Shown here in pieces: positions 33,314 to 44,113 of a stretch of 64,000 nt of DNA. The translations under genes were made by a program, and so were the position numbers. The notes beneath the pieces were generated by a model. The model was not told the DNA's origin and searched no databases. It saw only the letters and a list, made by a program, of their open reading frames with translations. Source of the stretch: Fictibacillus nanhaiensis (GTDB lineage: Bacteria > Bacillota > Bacilli > Bacillales > Fictibacillaceae); assembly GCA_017052515.1 (NCBI GenBank), contig JAFHKR010000038.1:558001-622000 (forward strand). Direction: 5' to 3'. How positions within the stretch are numbered: the stretch's first letter is position 1; every line of letters starts with the position of its first letter.

Positions 33314-35704
33314 ATGAAAAGCATAGCTATAAAAGATGAAAAAGTGATCGTGGACGGTCAGGAGGTCTTCTTGTTCGGTGGAGAACTTCACTACTTTCGA
33401 ATTCCTAAGCAAGACTGGCGCGAGCGCATCCAGCAAGTTAAAGAAGCGGGAGCGAACATGATCAGCACGTACGTGCCGTGGATTTTTCACGAGTATGAGG
33501 AAGGTGTTACGGATCTTATCGGAACCTCTCGGCCAGAACGTGATCTACAAACATTTCTGCAGCTCGTAAAAGAAGAGGGGATGTACTGTCTAGTCCGTCC
33601 GGGTCCATATGTGATGGCAGAGATCGTGGATCATGGGGTTCCAACGTGGTTCATCAATAACTACCCGGAGGCGGTAGCGAAAACGAACGTTGGCGATATT
33701 CATCCAACACGAGTCGTGAGTTACAGTCACCCAACCTTTTTAGAAAAGACGGAACTTTGGTATGAAAAGGTTTGTGCCGTTATTAAGCCGTTTCTCGTAA
33801 CAAATGGTGGTCCAGTCATTCTTTTTCAGCTCGATAACGAAGTAGGAATGTTCCACTGGGTGACGAACCAACCCGATTTCAACACTTCAACACTACAAGA
33901 GTTCGAACAACATCTGAGAACAAACTATACGGAGCAATCGTTTCAAGAAACGTTCCGCATTCCGTTTAGCGAGATTCGGTCGTTCGCGGAAAACATGACG
34001 AAAAAGCCTGAAGCGATCTACGCCCACGCTCTACGAAACGAATTTGGACTCTTTTTAAGACAGCATTACAAGCGTTTCATCGAGCATCTGAAACAGTCAG
34101 CAGAAGAGAAAGGCATCGATGTTCCGTTCGTCGTGAACATTCATGGCTTTCATGGAATCGATATCTTAAAGCGCGGAACGATGTACCCGATCGGCATTTC
34201 GCAGCTGCTCGAGACCGCTAAAATCGAAAACACACTCATGGCGGGTGATTATTACATCGGTAACATCGAGTATGACAGCTATGTGGATATCGTTTTAGCG
34301 AACGCCTTTACAAAAGCGATCCAATGGAAAGAGCAGCCGCTTTTCTCAGCAGAGTTCCAAGGCGGAAGCATTCACGACAAGCCAAAGCTCCAACCGACAA
34401 CGTTTGATCTGACGACGCGGTTATGTATCGCGGACGGGATGAACGGCGTGAACTATTACATGTTCGGTGCGGGTGAGAACTATGAAAACATCGGTTTGTT
34501 CGGCAGACGTCACGATTGGCAGGCGCCACTTACAAAGTCAGGTCAGAAGAATCCGCATTATCCGGTGATTCAGCATATCGGAAAGATGCTACAAACCTTT
34601 GAAAACTCACTTCTGCAAACGAAGCCAGTCGTTGATACGCATCTCGGTTTTTATCCGGATTATTACATGACGGAGTTTCATGATGAGCATACGAAACACA
34701 TGGTCGACCACATTCAGCGTGATCGTGAAACCTTTATGGCGAACGGTATCGCGAAGGCGCTTCGCGTGAACAACATCATCTATGATGCGATCAACGTGCA
34801 GGATGATGCCGAAATCAATCCGAATGAAATCCCTTCTCTATGGATGTTTACCACAGAGTGGATGAATGAAAACATTCAGCAAAAACTCGTCACGTATCTA
34901 GAGAACGGTGGAAAGCTGATCCTGTTCCCGACGATTCCGACAAAAACGCTGAAAAACGTACCATGTACAATCCTAAAAGACTACATCAACGTAACGGTAA
35001 AAGAAACAAAGCACCGCGTGTTCGGTCAGATTGATCAGGCAGACAACGTGTTGATTGACCGAGCTGAAATCTATGAAACAACAGATGGCGATTTCGCACA
35101 TATCGAGGACAAGCCGGACCATGTAATCGCGTTTGAAAAACAGCTTGGAAAAGGTCAGCTCTATATGTTTGGAATCGGTATGGATCACGGCTTTCACTAT
35201 CAAAACGACATCATCGTCGAGCTTGCCAAACGAGCTGGGATCGAGAGTCGTTTCACACTAGAAGAAGAGCTTGATATTACCGTTCGATCTTCACCAGAAA
35301 AAGGAGACTTCTTCTTCCTTCAAAACTTTGATGAATTTAAGAAGTCAACGACGATCACGTATGACGGAACCACCCTTTTCGGTGGAAAAGAAATCTCAAT
35401 ACCGATGCGTAGCGGCCTCATGCTACCAGTTAACGTACTGTTACATGAAGAACTGTTCATCGAATACGGAACGGGTGAAATCTACGAAACCTTACACCAA
35501 CAAGACGAGATCTCACTCACTATAAAAATGGTTCAAAAAGAAGAAGAATTCGTCTTCCGTTCCTCTTCCTGGAAACCTGTAGACACGAAAGAGGTTTCAA
35601 TAGAGGAAGTCCAAGAGCACACATTCAAAGTGCTGATTCAATCAACAGAAGAAACAGCATCCATTCGGTTTCAACCAGCGTTCGCAAACGCTATTCAAAT
35701 ATAA
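33314..35704 (+). CDS. GH35 glycosidase (beta-galactosidase family), intracellular
   Basis: A 796-residue GH35 enzyme without signal peptide. The TIM barrel (1-400) has GGELHYFRIPKQDW, STYVPWIFHEYEEG and RPGPYVMAE. The acid/base is Glu176 in FQLDNEVG and the nucleophile Glu347 in FSAEFQGG. The rest is beta-domains. GH35 members mostly release galactose, but some act on other beta-linkages. It opens the glycan-uptake locus and has a distant paralogue at 49646. AGAGGTG precedes the ATG. Confidence 0.88.
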   Translation: MKSIAIKDEKVIVDGQEVFLFGGELHYFRIPKQDWRERIQQVKEAGANMISTYVPWIFHEYEEGVTDLIGTSRPERDLQTFLQLVKEEGMYCLVRPGPYVMAEIVDHGVPTWFINNYPEAVAKTNVGDIHPTRVVSYSHPTFLEKTELWYEKVCAVIKPFLVTNGGPVILFQLDNEVGMFHWVTNQPDFNTSTLQEFEQHLRTNYTEQSFQETFRIPFSEIRSFAENMTKKPEAIYAHALRNEFGLFLRQHYKRFIEHLKQSAEEKGIDVPFVVNIHGFHGIDILKRGTMYPIGISQLLETAKIENTLMAGDYYIGNIEYDSYVDIVLANAFTKAIQWKEQPLFSAEFQGGSIHDKPKLQPTTFDLTTRLCIADGMNGVNYYMFGAGENYENIGLFGRRHDWQAPLTKSGQKNPHYPVIQHIGKMLQTFENSLLQTKPVVDTHLGFYPDYYMTEFHDEHTKHMVDHIQRDRETFMANGIAKALRVNNIIYDAINVQDDAEINPNEIPSLWMFTTEWMNENIQQKLVTYLENGGKLILFPTIPTKTLKNVPCTILKDYINVTVKETKHRVFGQIDQADNVLIDRAEIYETTDGDFAHIEDKPDHVIAFEKQLGKGQLYMFGIGMDHGFHYQNDIIVELAKRAGIESRFTLEEELDITVRSSPEKGDFFFLQNFDEFKKSTTITYDGTTLFGGKEISIPMRSGLMLPVNVLLHEELFIEYGTGEIYETLHQQDEISLTIKMVQKEEEFVFRSSSWKPVDTKEVSIEEVQEHTFKVLIQSTEETASIRFQPAFANAIQI

Positions 35705-35761
35705 GTAAGGCTATCTTCTAGTTGCTGCTAAAGTAATTTTTTCATTCTCATCTCTGAATAA

Positions 35762-35889
35762 GTTGATTGAAGTGTAGGGTGAGAGACTCCTGCGGAACAA
35801 GCGGTCAGGTGAGACCCTTAAAGGCGCAAAGCGGCAAGGGGCTCACCGCCTGCCCCGCGGAAAGCGAAGCACCCGAAACGGAAATCAAC
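35762..35889 (-). repeat. GTTGATTTCCG-type Bacillaceae interspersed repeat, copy 2
   Basis: It starts GTTGATTGAAGTGTAGGGTGAG and ends CGAAACGGAAATCAAC. Inside, GCGGTCAGGTGAG... pairs with ...CTCACCGCCTGCC. It lies between the first GH35 gene and the binding-protein gene, which may be co-transcribed through it. Confidence 0.8.
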
Positions 35890-35945
35890 ACTTTCAAAAG
35901 CAACATAGCAAAATAGCCCAAAAAATTAACGGGAGTTGATAGGTA

Positions 35946-37310
35946 ATGAAGAAAGTATTATCACTTTTCATGATCATCGCACTGCTATTTTCAGTAGCAG
36001 CTTGTAGCTCAGATGAAAAAGCAAGCTCTGATGAAAAGAAAGAAAACGTAACGATCTCATATGCAAGCTGGTCACTTGGTACAGAAAAAGAACAAAACCT
36101 TGAGCGCCTGATGATCAAAGCGTTCGAGAAAAAGTATCCGAACATCAAAGTGAAGATCGACGAGTCGATTAATCCAACAGACTGGAACGGAACACTCGCT
36201 GCTGCAGCAAGTGCGGGCAAGATGCCAGACGTTTTTGCTCTTCCGCAAATTCCATCGTCACTATCAAACGACTGGTTGATGGACATCACGAAAATGACGG
36301 AAAAAGATAAAGATTTTGCTAACATTCCAGAAGCGGTTCGTGAATCAGCAACTTACAACGATAAAGTGTATGCGGTTCCATTCGCACAGCATTTCTTAGG
36401 CTACCTAGTAAACAAAGATCTGTTTAACGAAGCGAACCTGGATTACCCTGAGTTTGGTTTTTCACTAGAAGAGTACACGAAATCCATTAAAGAAGTAACG
36501 AACATCAACAAAGGTGTAGCCGGAACGAACCATGCGTTCTCTGTAACAGACTGGTATCCGGCTGCGGCAAACCCAGACATGGGCTGGTACACGGTTAAAG
36601 ACGGACAATATTCTCTTGATTCAAAAGAATTCATCGCAGGAGCTAATCTTGCAAAAGAAATCACAACAAACAACTACGCGTACGAGTCACTTCCAGATGA
36701 CTTGAAAGCGAATTTTAAAGGCGAGAACCCAGAAGAAGTTTGGATGAACGGACAAGTTGCTGTGAAATGGGACGGTACTTGGGGAGTTCCTGCTCTTGTT
36801 GAAAAAGGAACATTCGACTTTGATTTCATCGGTCTTCCAGGTGGAAGAACGGGTGTAACGAACGACTTTGTTGGAATCTCTAAAACAAGTAAACATGCAA
36901 AAGAAGCATTCCTTTTCTCTAAGTGGATGTCATTCGGTAAAGAAGGTTTCATGAAGCGTATGGAAATCGCTGAAAAAGAAGGAAAAGCACTAAACACACT
37001 ACCTGTTAACGCAGATCCTGAAATTTTAGACGAGTACTTTGCGATCAATGAAGTACCTGGAATCAAAACAGCTTATGACAACTTAGACAACGCCATCGTT
37101 GAGCCGGTTAAAACGGTACCTGGCTATGTTGATGCACGTTGGGAAGCACCAACTGGCGTGAAGGTTGGAGAAGAAGCGAACGCGAAAGTGGCTGTGATTT
37201 TAGATAACGTAATCAAAGGAAATCTGAAGATTGAAGACTACGCAAAACAGCTTGATCAATTAGCAGACCAAAAGAGCAAAGAAGCAAGTGAGGCTTTAAA
37301 AGATAAATAG
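35946..37310 (+). CDS. sugar ABC transporter substrate-binding lipoprotein
   Basis: A 454-residue family 1 solute-binding protein. It has a lipoprotein signal peptide with lipobox SVAAC and modified Cys20, then the ordinary bilobed fold (VTISYASWSLGTEKEQN, GKMPDVFALPQ, YAVPFAQHFLGYLVNKDLF). It hands an oligosaccharide to a permease pair encoded downstream. Two permease pairs follow, and which one it serves is not evident. The ribosome binding site is GGGAG/ATAGG. Confidence 0.9.
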   Translation: MKKVLSLFMIIALLFSVAACSSDEKASSDEKKENVTISYASWSLGTEKEQNLERLMIKAFEKKYPNIKVKIDESINPTDWNGTLAAAASAGKMPDVFALPQIPSSLSNDWLMDITKMTEKDKDFANIPEAVRESATYNDKVYAVPFAQHFLGYLVNKDLFNEANLDYPEFGFSLEEYTKSIKEVTNINKGVAGTNHAFSVTDWYPAAANPDMGWYTVKDGQYSLDSKEFIAGANLAKEITTNNYAYESLPDDLKANFKGENPEEVWMNGQVAVKWDGTWGVPALVEKGTFDFDFIGLPGGRTGVTNDFVGISKTSKHAKEAFLFSKWMSFGKEGFMKRMEIAEKEGKALNTLPVNADPEILDEYFAINEVPGIKTAYDNLDNAIVEPVKTVPGYVDARWEAPTGVKVGEEANAKVAVILDNVIKGNLKIEDYAKQLDQLADQKSKEASEALKDK

Positions 37311-37341
37311 AAAGCCTGAAGTTTAAGGGGAGGTTGATAGT

Positions 37342-40302
37342 ATGAAGTTTAAAAGATTTCTTTGGTTAGGTTTAGCGCTGTGTCTCATTTTTCCACAAAC
37401 CTATGCATCAGCTGAAGGCAACAGTCAGGATAATAAGCCTGCCGAACAAGTCGTGGAGGAAAACTATCATACCGCCCTTAACAGTTGGGAGAAGAAAGGG
37501 ACAGGGGACGCTTCAGAGTTTGAAGCGTCTGTCTCACCTTCTGATTTTAAGATTAAAGACAAAAAGAACCTTTTGTCAGAATCAGGGAGTAAGGGCTATA
37601 ACGATCGTGTTTTCTATTGGCATAACCGACAGTCCGTTTCTTATGAAGTGAATGTGGAGGAAGCGGGACTTTATGAGCTAGCGTTTGATTATTATCCACT
37701 GAGCAACGAGGTTGTTCCAATAGAGGGCGCCATTCAGGTAAACGGTAACTATCCTTTTTATGAAAGCCGCAGAATCGTGTTTCCGGCCGACTGGAAAAAC
37801 GAGAAAAACACCTTTGAGAAAGATCGGTTTGATAACGACATGATTCCAAAGCAGAAGCGGATCGAGCGTTGGAACACGTTAACAGCAGAAGATGCGAGTC
37901 AGCTTCAATCTGAGCCGCTTCGTTACGAACTGAAAAAAGGAAGTAATACGATCCAGCTTACGAACCTATCAGGTGAGATGTTGCTAGGAAAAGCATACGT
38001 GAAATCACCTAGCAAACTACCAAGCTATAAAGATTACGTAAAGAAACATGAAAACGCAAAATTGGCTGAAACAATGATCACGCATGAAGCCGAGAAGGAC
38101 TATGAAAAGAACAGCTCGTACATACGTCCTTTTGCAGCAGATGATTCTTCAGCGGTACCGAGCTCTCCAAAGAATCTTCTATTAAACACGCTAGGCTCTG
38201 AATCGTGGAAAGACTCCGGACAGACGGTGAACTGGAACGTAAACGTGAAGAAAGATGGCTTTTATAAGCTGACATTTAAAGTGTTGCAGAACAAAGAGAC
38301 AGGTGGTCCGGTTTTTCGAAAACTGTTGATCGATGGAAAAGTTCCGTTTCAAGAAGCTTCACCGGTTACATTCCCATTCAATAAAAGCTGGGATAACGTG
38401 ACGTTAGAAGATGAAGATGGAAAAGCATATCTGTTTTATCTATCAAAAGGGAAGCATCAGATCGGTCTAGAAGCGGATGCTGCGCCTGTTGAGCCTGTTC
38501 TTCATACGACGAACAAAGTGATGCGCGAGATGGAAGAGCTGACGCTTGAGATACGAAAGCTTACAGGGAATCAGACAGATACGTCTCGTGGCTGGAAGAT
38601 CGGCGAGTACATTCCAGGCATCGATAAAAAACTGACTGGCTGGGCGGATGAGCTAGAGCAAGAACTGAAGTACCTTAGAAAACTTGATGAAACAAAAGAA
38701 GATTCAAAAGATATGGTTTCGCTTGAGATGGCGGTACAAAAGCTAAGAGCACTTAGCAAAAAGCCGGACCAGATTCCAAGCCGACTAACAGAGCTGTCAG
38801 AAGGATCGTCTTCCGCGGCACAATTGCTCGGAAACATGCTCGTAACGCTGCCCGAACAGCCGTTAACAGTGGATCGCTTCTACGTGCATGGTGATGAAAA
38901 AGATGTGCCAGATGCAGAAGCTGGTTTTTGGGAAAAGCTGATTGACTCAATCCAACGCTTCTTCTTATCGTTCTTCTCTGAAAATTATTCAGCGAGTGAA
39001 GCGGAAGAAGATACGTTAGAGGTTTGGGTAAACCGACCTCGTCAATATGTTGAACTTCTACAAAATCTATCTGATCAAAACTTTACGCCAGAGACAGGAA
39101 TTAAAGTAAAGTTCTCGATCATGCCAGAAGAGCAGAAGCTGATACTCGCGAGTGCGTCGAACAAACAGCCAGACATTGCGCTTGGTATCTCTTCATGGTT
39201 GCCGTACGAGTTATCTATCCGTGGTGCGGCCGTTGATCTGCATCAGTTCGATGACTTTGAAAAATTCAGCAAGCAGTTCTCACCAGGAGCTTTTCTACCG
39301 CTTATGATCGATGATTCGGTCTATGCGATGCCAGAGACGCAAGATTTCTTTGTTCAGTTTTACCGAAAAGATATCCTGCAAGCACTCGGTCTTCCGGTTC
39401 CAGATACGTGGGATGACGTGAAGAGCATCTTGCCAGAGCTTCAGCGTTTTGGGATGAACTATTATACGCATATCGCTGGTGCAACAGGCTTTAAGCCGTT
39501 CCAAGCAACCGCTCCGTTCGTGTATCAGTTTGATGGAGATCTGTACGGAAAAGATGGAATGAAGACGGCGATCGGAACAGAAGAATCACTAAAAGGTATA
39601 CAGTTCATGGCAGAGCTAAACACGATCTACAGCATGCCGTTACAAGTGCCAAACTTTTATAATCATTTCCGATATTCAACACTACCGATCGGGACGGCTA
39701 ACTTTACCACATATACACAGCTTACAGCAGCCGCTCCAGAGATCGCAGGATGGTGGGATATTGCACCGCATCCTGGTGTGAAAAAGGAAGACGGAACGGT
39801 GGAGCGTTGGGCAACAGGTTCTGGCCAGTCTGCCATGATCTTCAAAGGGACGAAGAGCAAGGAAGATTCGTGGGAGCTTTTAAAATGGTGGCTGTCAGAA
39901 GATACGCAGACCGAGTTCGCGACCAATCTTCAGATGCTGTACGGACCAGAATACATGTGGAACACGTCCAACCTAGAAGCGTTCAAGAACCTTCCGTGGC
40001 CAGAACAGCATAAGAAAACAATCCTGAAGCAATGGGAGTATCTATACGAAGTACCGAAAAATCCAGGTTCGTACATGATCGAGCGTGAGCTTTCGAACAT
40101 CTGGAACCGCATCGTGTTCGACGGTGTGAACCCGAGATCCGCAGTTGACGATTCAGTCGTTGCGATCGACCGGGAGATCAAGCGAAAGATGGAAGAGTTC
40201 GGTTATGTGAGGGACGGCAAGATGGTCAAGCCGTATCCGATTCCTACGATAGAACAAGTGAAAAGTTGGGCAGGCGATGAGAATGAAAAAGAAACCAAAT
40301 AA
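37342..40302 (+). CDS. giant solute-binding protein with N-terminal carbohydrate-binding-like domains
   Basis: A 986-residue secreted protein with a signal peptide of about 25 residues ([20 protein letters not shown]...). Residues 50-220 and 250-410 look like two beta-sandwich, CBM-like domains ([22 protein letters not shown] and [20 protein letters not shown] are parallel). A helical linker (410-500) follows. Residues 560-930 are a complete family 1 binding fold ([51 protein letters not shown]). A hydrophobic stretch near 535 may tether it. It overlaps the next permease gene by 26 bp, tying it to that pair. Confidence 0.8.
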   Translation: MKFKRFLWLGLALCLIFPQTYASAEGNSQDNKPAEQVVEENYHTALNSWEKKGTGDASEFEASVSPSDFKIKDKKNLLSESGSKGYNDRVFYWHNRQSVSYEVNVEEAGLYELAFDYYPLSNEVVPIEGAIQVNGNYPFYESRRIVFPADWKNEKNTFEKDRFDNDMIPKQKRIERWNTLTAEDASQLQSEPLRYELKKGSNTIQLTNLSGEMLLGKAYVKSPSKLPSYKDYVKKHENAKLAETMITHEAEKDYEKNSSYIRPFAADDSSAVPSSPKNLLLNTLGSESWKDSGQTVNWNVNVKKDGFYKLTFKVLQNKETGGPVFRKLLIDGKVPFQEASPVTFPFNKSWDNVTLEDEDGKAYLFYLSKGKHQIGLEADAAPVEPVLHTTNKVMREMEELTLEIRKLTGNQTDTSRGWKIGEYIPGIDKKLTGWADELEQELKYLRKLDETKEDSKDMVSLEMAVQKLRALSKKPDQIPSRLTELSEGSSSAAQLLGNMLVTLPEQPLTVDRFYVHGDEKDVPDAEAGFWEKLIDSIQRFFLSFFSENYSASEAEEDTLEVWVNRPRQYVELLQNLSDQNFTPETGIKVKFSIMPEEQKLILASASNKQPDIALGISSWLPYELSIRGAAVDLHQFDDFEKFSKQFSPGAFLPLMIDDSVYAMPETQDFFVQFYRKDILQALGLPVPDTWDDVKSILPELQRFGMNYYTHIAGATGFKPFQATAPFVYQFDGDLYGKDGMKTAIGTEESLKGIQFMAELNTIYSMPLQVPNFYNHFRYSTLPIGTANFTTYTQLTAAAPEIAGWWDIAPHPGVKKEDGTVERWATGSGQSAMIFKGTKSKEDSWELLKWWLSEDTQTEFATNLQMLYGPEYMWNTSNLEAFKNLPWPEQHKKTILKQWEYLYEVPKNPGSYMIERELSNIWNRIVFDGVNPRSAVDDSVVAIDREIKRKMEEFGYVRDGKMVKPYPIPTIEQVKSWAGDENEKETK

Positions 40303-41179
40303 ACGAGATTATTCACCGTGGATGTTCCTTGCTCCGTATATCATCTTTTTTACAACGTTTATCATCATACCTGTTGCAGCGGCAATCCTATTGTCATTCA
40401 CGTATTTTAACGCGATCGAAACACCGACGTTCATCGGTTTGAGCAACTATGTCGGTCTGATCACACAGGATGAAGTGTTCATGCAGAAGATCCTGCCGAA
40501 CACGTTAACGTTCGCACTGATCGTGGGCCCTGGCGGGTATATCTTATCGTTCATACTCGCTTGGGCGCTCGCTCAAGTACCAAAGCGTATGCGAACGGTG
40601 CTTGCACTAATCATCTACTCGCCATCCATGACAGCAGGTGTTGCGATGGCGGTTGTTTGGACGATCATCTTCTCTGGAGATGAAACAGGTTATCTCAATA
40701 GCTTGCTTCTTACGATGGGTGTGCTGTTAGAGCCCATCCAATGGCTGCAGTCACCTGAGTACCTCATGAAGATCATGATCTTTGTAACACTTTGGGGCTC
40801 TATGGGTGTTGGATTCCTCGCGATGTTATCAGGTGTTCTGAACATTAACACCGAGATCTATGAAGCTGGATACATCGACGGCATCAACAACCGTTTTCAA
40901 GAGATCATCTATATTACGATTCCGTCCATGAAGCCGCAGATGTTGTTCGGCGCGGTCATGGCAGTCGTTGGAACGTTTCAAGCTGGTGCGATCGGGGTGG
41001 CGCTTTCTGGTGCTAACCCGACACCGCAATATGCGGGTCAGCTTATGGTCAACCACTTAGAAGATTATGGTTTTATCCGTTATGAGATGGGTTATGCGGC
41101 AGCGATCTCGGTCGTGCTGCTCATCGTTGTATATCTGTTCTCGAAAGTAGCCTGGAGGCTGTTTGGAGAGAAAGACTAG
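40277..41179 (+). CDS. sugar ABC transporter permease (MalF type), pair A
   Basis: A 300-residue permease with six helices and the EAA loop [23 protein letters not shown], which docks the ATPase. The N-terminus opens with the family [16 protein letters not shown]. It overlaps the 986-residue binding protein gene by 26 bp. With the next gene it makes one transport channel. No ATPase gene is in the window; MsmX-like shared ATPases serve such systems in Bacillus. Confidence 0.9.
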   Translation: MRMKKKPNKRDYSPWMFLAPYIIFFTTFIIIPVAAAILLSFTYFNAIETPTFIGLSNYVGLITQDEVFMQKILPNTLTFALIVGPGGYILSFILAWALAQVPKRMRTVLALIIYSPSMTAGVAMAVVWTIIFSGDETGYLNSLLLTMGVLLEPIQWLQSPEYLMKIMIFVTLWGSMGVGFLAMLSGVLNINTEIYEAGYIDGINNRFQEIIYITIPSMKPQMLFGAVMAVVGTFQAGAIGVALSGANPTPQYAGQLMVNHLEDYGFIRYEMGYAAAISVVLLIVVYLFSKVAWRLFGEKD

Positions 41180-41198
41180 CGAAAAAGGAGTGATCAAC

Positions 41199-42077
41199 AT
41201 GTCAGCCTTTCAAGGGACAAGAATGAACCCGTCAAAGTTTCATAAAAGTCAGCTGAAATTTCTTGCGTTTTTAATTCCACTGGCTATCTTTATGGCTTTG
41301 CCGATCGTCTATATATTCTTTCATGCGTTCAAACCGATCGACGAACTGTTCGCGTATCCACCGCGCTTTTTTGTAGAAAACCCAACATTGCAGAACTTTG
41401 TAGACCTTTTTACAAAGACGAACGATACCGGTGTTCCGATGTCGCGCTTTTTGTTCAACTCTGTTGTGATTACGCTGATCGTTGTTGTGCTGACCGTCAT
41501 CATCAGCACGATGGCAGGCTACGCGCTATCTAAGAAAAATTTTAGAATGAAAAAAGCGATCTTTGAGATCAACACGTTAGCGCTCATGTTCGTACCAGCA
41601 GCGGTTATGATTCCGCGTTACCTGTTGATCGATGAACTCGGCTTGATCAATACGTTTTTGGTTCATATCCTACCGCTACTCGCGATGCCGATCGGTCTGT
41701 TTCTTGTCAAACAGTTTATCGATCAGATACCCGATGAACTGCTCGAAGCAGCGAGGCTTGATGGAGCATCTGATTTTCAGATCTTCGTACGGATCATCAT
41801 ACCGCTCGTCAAACCTGCGATCGCTACCATCGCGATTCTATCGTTCCAGCTCGTATGGAACAGTGTTGAGAGCTCGTCACTCTATGTGAACGACGAAGGA
41901 CTGAAGACATTCTCGTTCTACATGTCGACGTTAACTTCAACGGTTGAAGGAAACAACGTAGCAGGACAAGGACTCGCAGCAGCAGCTTCCTTGATCATGT
42001 TCGTACCAAACTTAATCATCTTTATAATTCTGCAGAGCCAGGTGATGAACACGATGGCCCACTCAGGAATCAAGTAA
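41199..42077 (+). CDS. sugar ABC transporter permease (MalG type), pair A
   Basis: A 292-residue permease with six helices and the EAA loop [28 protein letters not shown] 41199 is the likely start because AAAGGAG stands 8 bases upstream; a TTG at 41163 would overlap the gene before. It partners the permease immediately upstream. Confidence 0.9.
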   Translation: MSAFQGTRMNPSKFHKSQLKFLAFLIPLAIFMALPIVYIFFHAFKPIDELFAYPPRFFVENPTLQNFVDLFTKTNDTGVPMSRFLFNSVVITLIVVVLTVIISTMAGYALSKKNFRMKKAIFEINTLALMFVPAAVMIPRYLLIDELGLINTFLVHILPLLAMPIGLFLVKQFIDQIPDELLEAARLDGASDFQIFVRIIIPLVKPAIATIAILSFQLVWNSVESSSLYVNDEGLKTFSFYMSTLTSTVEGNNVAGQGLAAAASLIMFVPNLIIFIILQSQVMNTMAHSGIK

Positions 42078-42097
42078 GAAAGTAGGAGGGGGGAGAA

Positions 42098-44113
42098 ATG
42101 AAGTGCTTTGCCCAATTTGTAGCATTCTTGGTATTCCTGCTTGTTCCGATCTCATCTATCGCTTCTGCATCTGTCCCTTATCAGACAGAAACATTATCAG
42201 CAGACGGTCAGACGATCGAAACACAGACTGCCTACACACCGGTCGGTACCTTATTGCCGGACGTTGAGATCACGAACCCGGAAGATATTTTCTCTGATAC
42301 AAAAGGAAACTTATATATCGCGGATTCTGGTGCTAAGAAGATTATCGTCGCCGATAAGAACGGTAAATTTGTCCGTGAGATCGGAAAAGGTGTTCTTAAA
42401 TCACCAACTGGCGTTTATGTGGACGAAAACGAAAAGATCTTTGTAGCGGATTATGAAGAAGAGAAGGTATTCCGCTTTTCGCAAGACGGCAAGGTCGAGG
42501 AGCAATACGAAAAGCCGGATTCACCGCTTTTTGGTAAAAGCTCTTCTTTTAAACCGCAAAAAGTAGCGGTCGACCGTCGCGGCAGCATCTATGTAATCAG
42601 TGAAGGGTCAACGAACGGAATCATTCAGCTTAGTAAAGATGGCGGATTCCTCGGCTATTACGGCGTAAACAGCACAGAAGGATCGTTCGGCACGTTTTTG
42701 CAGAAGCTTCTCACATCAGAGAGCAAAAAAGCAAATATGTTCATGAAGACACCTCCTGCGCCAGACAACATCGCGCTTGATGATCAAGGTCTCGTCTATT
42801 CTGTAACAGAAGGAACGACGAACGAAGTGATCAAAAAGCTGAATGTTGCCGGAAAGAACATGCTGTTTGGTGACATCTCTGATGAGAAGTCACTGCAAGA
42901 TATCGCGGTGGATCACGACGGAAACATGTTCGTCGTATCAAGCACCGGTGAGATCTATGAATATGACAGCTTCGGAAATTTGTTATTCATCTTCGGTGGA
43001 AAAGACGACGGAACGAACCGTCTCGGGTTGTTCAAACAGCCTACAGGCATCACGATCGATCCTGACGGCAGGCTGTACGTTACAGACAAAGAACGCGGCA
43101 TGATTCAAGTCTTTGAATCTACTGCTTTTTCGAAGCAAGTACATGAAGGAATCGCGCTTTTTAAAGAAGGCCGTTATGTAGAGAGCCAGAAGTATTGGGA
43201 AGAAGTGCTGGAGATGAACTCTTCGTTCGGTCTCGCGCATTCTGCCATGGGCTCTGCTTACTACAAACAACAAGACTATGATAAGGCGCTAGAAGAGTAT
43301 CAGTTTGCAAACGACGTGTACGGTTATTCAGACTCGTTCTGGGAAGTGCGACATGCGTGGATGCAAGAGAACCTGGAAACCGTGTTGTTCGCGTTCATCT
43401 TCTTCGGAATTTTGTACTATATCGTAAAAGTGATCGACAAAAAGAAAGGCATTTTGAATCAGCCGCGCAGAAGTCTCGGCGCGATTAAGAAACAGAGATT
43501 GATAGGAGAACTGCTCTTTCTGTTCAAGTTCTTCCGTCATCCGATCGACAGTTTTTATTATTTGAAAAAGAAACAATACGCATCGATCCTGTCAGCGACG
43601 ATTCTATATGTAATCTTAATCGTCGAGTATATTTACAGCCGCTTCTATACCGGATTTATCTTTAAAACGGTGAGCAGCGATGCGAACTTAGTCGGCGAGC
43701 TTCTCTTATTGCTCGTACCGCTCGCACTGTTCATTGTGGTGAACTATCTCGTTAGTACGATCAACGATGGTGAAGGAAGGTTCAAGGACATCTATATCGG
43801 AACGATCTATTCACTCGCTCCGTTCCTTGTGTTCAGTCCGATCCTGACCCTATTGTCGAACGTGCTAACTTATAATGAATCATTTGTTTATGTGTTCTCG
43901 ATCCGCATCATCTACGCATGGTGTCTGATTATCCTTTTCATCATGCTAAAAGAGATCCATAACTATACGTTCTCAGACACGATCCGAAACATCTTCGTTA
44001 CGCTGTTCGGAATGGTGATCATGCTTCTTGTAGTGTTCATCGTGTTCGTGTTGATCGATCAAGTGTACGATTTTGTTTATTCCATCATAAAGGAGGCTGT
44101 TCTTCGTGTATAA
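42098..44113 (+). CDS. NHL-repeat / TPR / Yip1-domain membrane protein
   Basis: A 671-residue protein with an unusual build. A signal peptide (1-24) leads to five or six NHL-type beta-propeller repeats (about 55-350; PTGVYVDENEKIFVADYEEEKV is typical), then tetratricopeptide-like helices (350-415). A membrane helix (425-445) follows, then a Yip1-type domain with about five helices (500-665). The propeller should lie outside the cell and the last domain in the membrane. Its place between transporter genes suggests a receptor or assembly role in glycan uptake. It overlaps the next gene by 8 bp. Confidence 0.8.
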   Translation: MKCFAQFVAFLVFLLVPISSIASASVPYQTETLSADGQTIETQTAYTPVGTLLPDVEITNPEDIFSDTKGNLYIADSGAKKIIVADKNGKFVREIGKGVLKSPTGVYVDENEKIFVADYEEEKVFRFSQDGKVEEQYEKPDSPLFGKSSSFKPQKVAVDRRGSIYVISEGSTNGIIQLSKDGGFLGYYGVNSTEGSFGTFLQKLLTSESKKANMFMKTPPAPDNIALDDQGLVYSVTEGTTNEVIKKLNVAGKNMLFGDISDEKSLQDIAVDHDGNMFVVSSTGEIYEYDSFGNLLFIFGGKDDGTNRLGLFKQPTGITIDPDGRLYVTDKERGMIQVFESTAFSKQVHEGIALFKEGRYVESQKYWEEVLEMNSSFGLAHSAMGSAYYKQQDYDKALEEYQFANDVYGYSDSFWEVRHAWMQENLETVLFAFIFFGILYYIVKVIDKKKGILNQPRRSLGAIKKQRLIGELLFLFKFFRHPIDSFYYLKKKQYASILSATILYVILIVEYIYSRFYTGFIFKTVSSDANLVGELLLLLVPLALFIVVNYLVSTINDGEGRFKDIYIGTIYSLAPFLVFSPILTLLSNVLTYNESFVYVFSIRIIYAWCLIILFIMLKEIHNYTFSDTIRNIFVTLFGMVIMLLVVFIVFVLIDQVYDFVYSIIKEAVLRV

